29,262 nucleotides of DNA from assembly GCF_938045625.1 (NCBI RefSeq), contig NZ_CALIAV010000078.1, positions 1 through 29,262 of the forward strand, read 5' to 3'. The translations under genes were made by a program, and so were the position numbers. The notes under the pieces are model-generated. The model saw only the letters and a program-made list of their open reading frames with translations, was not told where the DNA came from and did no database searches. The DNA is from an uncultured Campylobacter sp. GTDB taxonomy: Bacteria; Campylobacterota; Campylobacteria; Campylobacterales; Campylobacteraceae. This document shows, piece after piece, positions 24,364 to 29,262 of the stretch; positions within the stretch are counted from its first letter, which is position 1; every line of letters begins with the position of its first letter.

Positions 24364-24423
24364 GTCGGTGGAGATTGATTTTAAAAATGCATTTTCAAGG
24401 TGCGGGTTATGCTAAGCACCGAC
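24364..24423. other. Competing hairpins in the murF/helicase gap
   Basis: GTCGGTG (24364–24370) can pair with CACCGAC (24417–24423), while GGTGC (24399–24403) can pair with GCACC (24416–24420); the two stems share the CACC segment and exclude each other. Between them lies the 12-bp palindrome AAAATGCATTTT (24384–24395). No ORF or known RNA family is recognised. Confidence 0.4.
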
Positions 24424-24465
24424 TGCGACGGGCTAAAAAATAGAACGGCTAAATTTAAGTGACTC

Positions 24466-24495
24466 AAATTTAACCCCAAATTTGAAGTTAAATTT
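24466..24495 (-). terminator. Hairpin at the stop of the helicase gene
   Basis: AAATTTAAC (24466–24474) and GTTAAATTT (24487–24495) are exact 9-base complements with a 12-base loop. The arm overlaps the TAA stop (24496–24494) of the minus-strand helicase. It lacks a following U tract, so the terminator role is inferred from place and shape only. Confidence 0.35.
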
Positions 24496-26527
24496 AAATC
24501 CCCGCGCTTGCCATCCCAGCCTCGATCAAAAACTGGCTGGGCTGGTAGTTTATCTTTTTGATTTTGTCGTATTTGGCGTAGCTTAAAATCAGCTCGTCGC
24601 GTGCGCGAGTGACCGCGACGTAAAAGAGTCGCCGCTCCTCCTCGAGCGAGCCGCCCATGCTCATGAGCTTGAGGTTCGGGAAGCGATTTTGCGCGAGATC
24701 GACTACAAAAACGAGGTCAAACTCAAGACCCTTTGAGGCGTGGACGCTTAGCAGATTTACCCCTTCGCCGCTGCTCATCTCGCTACTTCCTAGCGTGATA
24801 AAGTTATAAAATTTCTCCGCCTCCGAGTAGTTTTTGGCTAGTTCGCCCAGTACCTCTAGCTTGCCCGCGATGCGCTCTAGGGCCTCTTTTTTTAGCATTT
24901 CGTCGACGTTGCCGTTTTTTTGCGTGGCGCGCTTGGTCGCGAGATTATCGGCGATGAGGGCATAAATTTTGCTATTTTTGAGATCATCTATCAGCGATGT
25001 CGGGCGCGAGTGGCGTTTGGCGACGTTTAAAAAATTATAAATTTCATACAAAAACTGCCCGCCGCTCTCGCTTAGTTTTTGCATTTTTAGCACGGGATGC
25101 GCGAAAAATTTCTCGCTAAAGTTAAATTTAGCAAAGCGCGACTTCTCTCCGACCTCGTCAAGCTCGTCAAAAAGCCCCAGCTGGTAGTTTTTGGTCTTTT
25201 TGGCAAAGGCTTCCACGCTATCGTCTGGCTGCAAAAATCCGCGCACGACATCGCCGTGTCCGACCTTGCTTAGCACCTCGAAAATCTCCTTGCTAAGCGC
25301 CGCACCGACGCCTTTTGCGTATTCGCACACGTGGATAAAGGCCATGATGTCCTTTGGGTTTATGAGGATGCCTAGCAGATCCATAGCGGCGCGCACCTCG
25401 CGGCTTTCAAAAAAGCTCACGCCGCCCTTGCGCTTGGAGCCGATACCAAGCTCCCGCAGCGCGACTTCTAGTCCGTCGGCGCTCGAGTTGTTGCGAAAGA
25501 TGATGGCGATGTTTTCTTTTTTATATTTTGAAACGGCGATGACCTGCGCGATGTTTGAGTATTGGTCGAAAAGCTCGTTGTAAACTAGCAGCTTTGGCGA
25601 GGTAAATTTGCCCTCGCGGCCGACGACTAGCTTTTTTTCGTAAAGGCGCGGGTTGTTTGCGATGACTTTGTTGGCCAGAGCCAGGATCGCGGAGCTGCTG
25701 CGGTAGTTGATGTTTAGCGCGTAAATTTTGGCGTCTACAAATCGGTCCTTAAACGAGCCGATGATCTCGATGTTTGCGCCGTTAAATGCGTAAATACTCT
25801 GGTCAAAATCCCCGACGCAAAAAAGGCTTTTCGTCTCAAAAGCGCTGATTAGCGAGCCTTGCAGAGAGTTCGTGTCCTGGTACTCGTCGACTAAAATTTC
25901 CTCAAATTTTAGCGGCGCGCCTTTTCTTAGTTCGTTGCGCATTTTGATAAGCAAGTCGTTAAAATCCGCATAGCCAAATTTGCTCTTTTCCTCCTCAAAT
26001 TCGCGCAAAACGTCCTCGTAAATCTCGGCATATACGCCTTGCTCGTCGCTTCGCTCCTTTAGCCACTCGCCAAACGTCTGCTTTAGGGCTAAATTTTGAA
26101 ATAGCGAATACGCGTCGTAAAGATAGGCGCCGCCGTATGGTTTAACGTCGCTTAGGTGGTTAAATTTGCGCCTCTCGACGAGCGATTTTAGCAGCGTTTT
26201 TAGCTCGCTAGGCTGCTTTAGCGTGACGGGTTTTTCTAGAAATTTAAGAAGCGAATAAGAAACCGAGTGAAAGGTGCCCGCCGTGATGCGCGAGGTGATT
26301 TTTTTATCAAAATGTCGGTTTAAGCGCTCGATCATCTCGGCCGCAGCCTTGTTGGTAAAGGTTAGCAGCAGGATTTTTTCGGGTTTTACGCCTAAATTTA
26401 GCAGATGAGCGATGCGCGCGACGATGGTGCTGGTTTTGCCGGTGCCGGCAGAGGCAATAACTAGATTGTGTCCGGCAGGAGCGGTCGCGGCGGCGTATTG
26501 TTCTTGATTTAGTTTTGAAAGGGGCAT
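24494..26527 (-). CDS. UvrD/Rep/PcrA-family superfamily 1 DNA helicase
   Basis: A 677-aa ATP-dependent 3'-5' DNA helicase. From the ATG at 26527: Q-motif region LNQEQYAAA, motif I AGTGKT (27–32), Ia TFTNKAAAEM, II VDEYQDTN (213–220), III FCVGDFDQSIYAFNGAN, IV LNINYRSSSAILALA, V SVHASKGLEFDLVFVV, VI EERRLFYVAVTRARDEL. All motifs are intact. I reject the longer TTG start at 26563 because TATAAT at 26558–26553 sits inside it; GAGGAAAAT directly precedes the chosen ATG. The protein is shorter than E. coli UvrD and has no long C-terminal RNA-polymerase-binding region that I can see. It is monocistronic and convergent with murF. UvrD, Rep or PcrA cannot be separated by sequence alone. Confidence 0.93.
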   Translation of the reverse strand: MPLSKLNQEQYAAATAPAGHNLVIASAGTGKTSTIVARIAHLLNLGVKPEKILLLTFTNKAAAEMIERLNRHFDKKITSRITAGTFHSVSYSLLKFLEKPVTLKQPSELKTLLKSLVERRKFNHLSDVKPYGGAYLYDAYSLFQNLALKQTFGEWLKERSDEQGVYAEIYEDVLREFEEEKSKFGYADFNDLLIKMRNELRKGAPLKFEEILVDEYQDTNSLQGSLISAFETKSLFCVGDFDQSIYAFNGANIEIIGSFKDRFVDAKIYALNINYRSSSAILALANKVIANNPRLYEKKLVVGREGKFTSPKLLVYNELFDQYSNIAQVIAVSKYKKENIAIIFRNNSSADGLEVALRELGIGSKRKGGVSFFESREVRAAMDLLGILINPKDIMAFIHVCEYAKGVGAALSKEIFEVLSKVGHGDVVRGFLQPDDSVEAFAKKTKNYQLGLFDELDEVGEKSRFAKFNFSEKFFAHPVLKMQKLSESGGQFLYEIYNFLNVAKRHSRPTSLIDDLKNSKIYALIADNLATKRATQKNGNVDEMLKKEALERIAGKLEVLGELAKNYSEAEKFYNFITLGSSEMSSGEGVNLLSVHASKGLEFDLVFVVDLAQNRFPNLKLMSMGGSLEEERRLFYVAVTRARDELILSYAKYDKIKKINYQPSQFLIEAGMASAGI

Positions 26528-26552
26528 ATTTTCCTCGCGTTTAAAAGGGCAG

Positions 26553-26558
26553 ATTATA
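26553..26558 (-). promoter_or_regulatory. -10 box of the helicase gene
   Basis: On the minus strand the sequence is a perfect TATAAT, preceded by GGG. A start of transcription about 26546 gives a leader of about 19 bases with GAGGAA (26536–26531) before the ATG at 26527. The upstream A/T-rich stretch is usual for Campylobacter sigma-70 promoters without a clear -35. Confidence 0.65.
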
Positions 26559-26960
26559 CCCAAACGGGCTTAAAATTATGAAAATTCAAATAGTAGCCAA
26601 AAACCTGCGCGCTTAAATTTGAGCTTTAAATTTGCGTAGTAAAGTTGTTTTCAAATTTGACGTTATGCATAAAATTTACTGTTAAATTTGCCTGCGGCCA
26701 GTAACTGCTTTTTTAGAAGTTGCAAACGCAAGCCCTGAAGTAGCGTGAAACTGATTATATAAATAAATCGGCATTGTCAAGGCACGGGTCTTGGCGGGTA
26801 AGTATTGCTCCAAATTTGAGCGCAAGAAGCCAAGGCGCAGTCTCGCGAGACGGCTTTAAGGCGCGAAGAAATTTTCTACCAAAGATAGAACGCGCAGTTC
26901 ATCGAGGATGAAAATTTCTGGCTCCGCTAAAGACGCTCGCGAGGCAAGCCTTAAGTCAAA
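26559..26960. other. Non-coding gap rich in inverted repeats
   Basis: About 400 bases between the helicase promoter and the end of the receptor gene. The left half is ordinary AAATTT-rich sequence. The right half is more GC rich and holds several inverted repeats. The palindrome GTCTCGCGAGAC (26840–26851) is enclosed by AAGCC (26827–26831) and GGCTT (26852–26856). AGAAATTTTC (26867–26876) pairs with GAAAATTTCT (26910–26919). AAGTCAAATT (26953–26962) pairs with AATTTGACTT (26965–26974) over the receptor stop codon. I see no ORF, tRNA or named RNA. On the minus strand this would be the 3' untranslated region of the receptor mRNA. Confidence 0.45.
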
Positions 26961-29159
26961 TTAAAATTTGACTTCGGCTGACAGCATAAACATCCTACTC
27001 TCGCCCAGGCTTAGCCCGTTAGCTACGCCAAGAACGCTAGCGCTGGTACCTGCACCGTCAGCACTTGCAGGATACATGCCTGCCCAGTATTTTTTGTTAA
27101 ATACGTTATTTACGTTAAAGCGCAAAGTGGTTTGTTTGCCCAGCATCGCGCGGCTAACATATCTCACGCCAAGATCCGTGACGAAAAAGCTAGGCGTAGC
27201 CTGAGTGTTTAGATCGTCTATATACATCTTGCTCGTGTAGTGAAAATTTGCGCTAAACGCGAGCTTTTCGGTATTTGGCACCACGTAGTCAAATAGCAAA
27301 TTCGAGTTTAGTTTAGGCACGCCGTTTACGACTTTGCCGTTTGCGCCTTTTAGTAGCGGGTCTTTAAATTTAGAGTTTATCAGCGTAAATCCGCCTAGAA
27401 CGCTTAAATTTGACGTGATTTTGCCGCCGCTCATAAACTCAAAGCCCGTATTTACCTGCTCGCCTTGGACGTCGTATCTGCCGTTACCGCCGACATAGGA
27501 GATAGGGCGCTGTATCCTAAACACCGCCGTGCTAAAGTCGATTTCGTTTATGCGAGCTTTGGCGCCTATTTCGTATTGTTTCGAGCGATACGGTTTTAGC
27601 ACGCTGGTCGTGCCGTCGGTGTTCGTGCCGCTGCCGCCTTGTTGCAAGCTATCAGCAAAGGTAACATAGGTGCTCACGTTTTCAACAGGTTTATATACCA
27701 GGCTCGCGCCGTAGCTAAGGCCGGATTCGTCGTATTTGGTCACGATAGGTTTTAGCTGTCTTTGCGTAGCGGTTATGGCCGGACGAGTGCGCTCTTTTAT
27801 CCAGCTGTTTGAGAGGCTTAGTAGCAAGCTAAAGTTATCATTTATCGTGATATCGTCTAGCATGGAGATATTTTTCATATCGGTCGTGCTGAGTTTATAT
27901 AAATTTGAGCCTTTTTTAGAGTTTGGATGCGGGAAAACTTTAGGATCGTTGATATTTGCCGAGCCCGCTTTTGTAGTCGTGCTCAAATTTGAGTAGCGAT
28001 ACTGCACGTATCTGTATCCGTTTGCCTGCACGCTAAAGTTATGATTTAGCCCCCAAGTATCAAAGTCCGTGACCGCCTTTAAATAGCCGCTAGGCAGGTC
28101 AAATCTATAAGCCGCTGTCGCTCCGCCGCCGTGATAGGTATCGTAGTTGCCGTTTTTATCCGTGATCCTGTTTACGACGCTATGTGTATGGCGATCGGCT
28201 CGCTGGAACTGATATCCGCCCTCGAAATACCAATCCTCGCTCGGAGCGTATTTAAATTTAGCGCTAGCCGTCGTCGTTTTTAGATTCATACCGCCGTATG
28301 GCTGACCAAGGCCAGGAGTTTTGTTATCGACCGGGTCTGGTAGCTTTAGGTCGTTTCTGATCATGCCGTCTTTTACGTAAAGCGCAAAAAGTCCCGCAAA
28401 GCCGTGAGTGTTGTGCTCGTAGTAGCTAGCCGCAGTCTCAAACGTAAGCGACTCGGTCGGATAAAACTCGAGCGTGATGCTGGCTAAGCGGCGCTGATAG
28501 TTGCTGTCTTTTACTTGTTTTGCGCCATCTGAGCCGTATACGACCGCGCGGTAGCCTACCTTGTCAAATTTCATCGAGCTATCTACGCCCACGCCAAAGT
28601 GCTCTCGCGAAGCGTAGTCCGCCCAGATGCTGTGCTCGTTGTCTACCGGGCGTTTTCTTGTATAGTTAAAGACGCCGACTGGATTTTGCGGGCCGTAAAG
28701 CGAGCCGGCAAGACCGTTTTGTATCTGCAAGCTCTCAAACATCGCCATCGGGATCGCCGTAGTCGAGATAGTGTAAAAGCCGTCCCAAAAAACGTTGCCC
28801 ACGACGCTACCCTCAAAGCCGCGAGTTTGCGGACGACCGACCGTGGTGCCGCCTCTCATCTGAACCTGCGCTGACGGGAAGTATTTCACCGCCTCCTCAA
28901 AACCGGTCACGCCTTGGTGATTCATCGTTTCTTTTGTGATTGTGTTTATCTGATACGGCGTATCTAGCACCTTTTTGCCAGCCAGGATACCGTTTTGTAC
29001 GTTTTTGGTTAGGATGCCTTCACTGATACCACTCTCGCTGATGTTATCGCCGACGCTATTTATCTCGATGCCTTCTAGCTTAACCGTATCTGCGGCATTT
29101 GCTTGCGCTGCAAATAGCGCCAAAACCGCACATGCGGCAACTGAAAATTTCACTCTCAT
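26961..29159 (-). CDS. TonB-dependent siderophore-type outer-membrane receptor
   Basis: A 732-aa outer-membrane receptor. Residues 1–22 are a signal peptide ending in AQANA. The TonB-box-like region is close to the mature start (DTVKLEGIEI, about 24–33). The plug domain spans about 60–165 with LDTPYQINTITKETM, MRGGTTVGRPQTRGF and LQIQNGLAGSLYGPQNPVGVFNY, the FhuA-like ferric-siderophore receptor pattern. The remainder is a 22-strand barrel ending in the aromatic SAEVKF. The ATG at 29159 has a strong AAGGAG seven bases upstream. No transporter or siderophore gene is next to it in the window, so the ligand (hydroxamate or catecholate) is open. The gene is complete and shows no phase-variable tract. 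Confidence 0.92.
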   Translation of the reverse strand: MRVKFSVAACAVLALFAAQANAADTVKLEGIEINSVGDNISESGISEGILTKNVQNGILAGKKVLDTPYQINTITKETMNHQGVTGFEEAVKYFPSAQVQMRGGTTVGRPQTRGFEGSVVGNVFWDGFYTISTTAIPMAMFESLQIQNGLAGSLYGPQNPVGVFNYTRKRPVDNEHSIWADYASREHFGVGVDSSMKFDKVGYRAVVYGSDGAKQVKDSNYQRRLASITLEFYPTESLTFETAASYYEHNTHGFAGLFALYVKDGMIRNDLKLPDPVDNKTPGLGQPYGGMNLKTTTASAKFKYAPSEDWYFEGGYQFQRADRHTHSVVNRITDKNGNYDTYHGGGATAAYRFDLPSGYLKAVTDFDTWGLNHNFSVQANGYRYVQYRYSNLSTTTKAGSANINDPKVFPHPNSKKGSNLYKLSTTDMKNISMLDDITINDNFSLLLSLSNSWIKERTRPAITATQRQLKPIVTKYDESGLSYGASLVYKPVENVSTYVTFADSLQQGGSGTNTDGTTSVLKPYRSKQYEIGAKARINEIDFSTAVFRIQRPISYVGGNGRYDVQGEQVNTGFEFMSGGKITSNLSVLGGFTLINSKFKDPLLKGANGKVVNGVPKLNSNLLFDYVVPNTEKLAFSANFHYTSKMYIDDLNTQATPSFFVTDLGVRYVSRAMLGKQTTLRFNVNNVFNKKYWAGMYPASADGAGTSASVLGVANGLSLGESRMFMLSAEVKF

Positions 29160-29177
29160 TTAGACTCCTTATTGGTT

Positions 29178-29255
29178 TTATGCTAAATTTGCATAATGCG
29201 TGTATGTTACAAATTGTTTACTTAATACAAAATTAAGATTATATATTGATATAAT
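29178..29255 (-). promoter_or_regulatory. Upstream region of the receptor with two dyads
   Basis: The AT-rich leader holds two inverted repeats: TTATGC–7 bases–GCATAA (29178–29196), and ATTATAT-ATTG-ATATAAT (29238–29255). The second overlaps a minus-strand TATAAT (29243–29238), a good -10 box about 80 bases before the ATG. An iron-responsive operator (Fur) would be expected here for a siderophore receptor, and the second dyad is AT-rich like Campylobacter Fur sites. It lacks a clear GATAATnnnATTATC core, so the assignment is weak. Confidence 0.35.
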
Positions 29256-29262
29256 ATATATT

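Noticed and set aside
25191..25583. 130-codon open frame on the plus strand
   Set aside because: It is antisense within the helicase gene, whose motifs are complete; it has no recognisable domain.
1..29262. CRISPR array, tRNA, rRNA or mobile element
   Set aside because: The recurrent AAATTT words are irregularly spaced, without repeat–spacer structure. No tRNA-like cloverleaf, rRNA segment, transposase or integrase was found by reading both strands.

Overview
The window looks like chromosome from a relatively GC-rich Campylobacter of the showae/rectus/curvus type (Campylobacterota). The evidence is the gene families, the dense AAATTT/AAATTTG words between genes, frequent TTG/GTG starts, and a gene order that, from memory, matches the C. 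jejuni murF–hydrolase–small protein–ddl–ruvA–fapA-like–murJ–cysS–msbA–pyrD–protease–dapA–SDR block. No rRNA, tRNA, insertion sequence, phage gene or CRISPR array was seen.

Left part (211–13725, all on the minus strand): one tightly packed run of 14 genes, read from right to left. The order is murJ (lipid II flippase), cysS, msbA (lipid A/lipid exporter), pyrD, an M16 zinc peptidase, dapA, a FabL-type enoyl-ACP reductase, a small uncertain ORF, pgsA, a PerM/AI-2E-family membrane protein, rseP, yggS, and two unrecognised genes (a four-helix membrane protein and a soluble protein). Most junctions overlap (ATGA or TAATG) or are only a few bases apart. The run ends in a hairpin plus U tract that begins inside the last gene. 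The theme is envelope building: phospholipid, peptidoglycan precursor and lipid A transport functions travel with a few housekeeping enzymes.

Centre (13726–19117, plus strand): a divergent promoter region, then a FapA/DUF342 protein and a four-gene Mla-like lipid transport cassette: a permease with a STAS-like N-terminus, the ATPase, the MCE-domain protein and a lipoprotein. ruvA and ddl follow. An exact 18-bp sequence containing a GATAAT box lies just upstream of both the fapA-like gene and ruvA, and is probably a duplicated or convergent promoter.

Right part (20749–29262): a 410-bp gap with a dyad and an extended -10 box leads into a Phd/YefM-like small protein, an alpha/beta hydrolase with a long repetitive disordered-looking tail, and a MurF ligase with an N-terminal membrane region and an unusual P-loop. 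A structured convergent gap separates MurF from a minus-strand UvrD/Rep-family helicase. After a 433-bp gap rich in inverted repeats comes a minus-strand TonB-dependent siderophore-type receptor, whose AT-rich upstream region holds two dyads.

Most of the window is conserved core genome. The points most worth a second look are the FabL-type signature, the 18-bp repeat that brackets the fapA–mla block, the AAATTTG-derived protein tail, the orphan Phd-like gene with its dyad, the structured gaps near 24.4 and 26.8 kb, and the two unrecognised genes at the end of the long operon.
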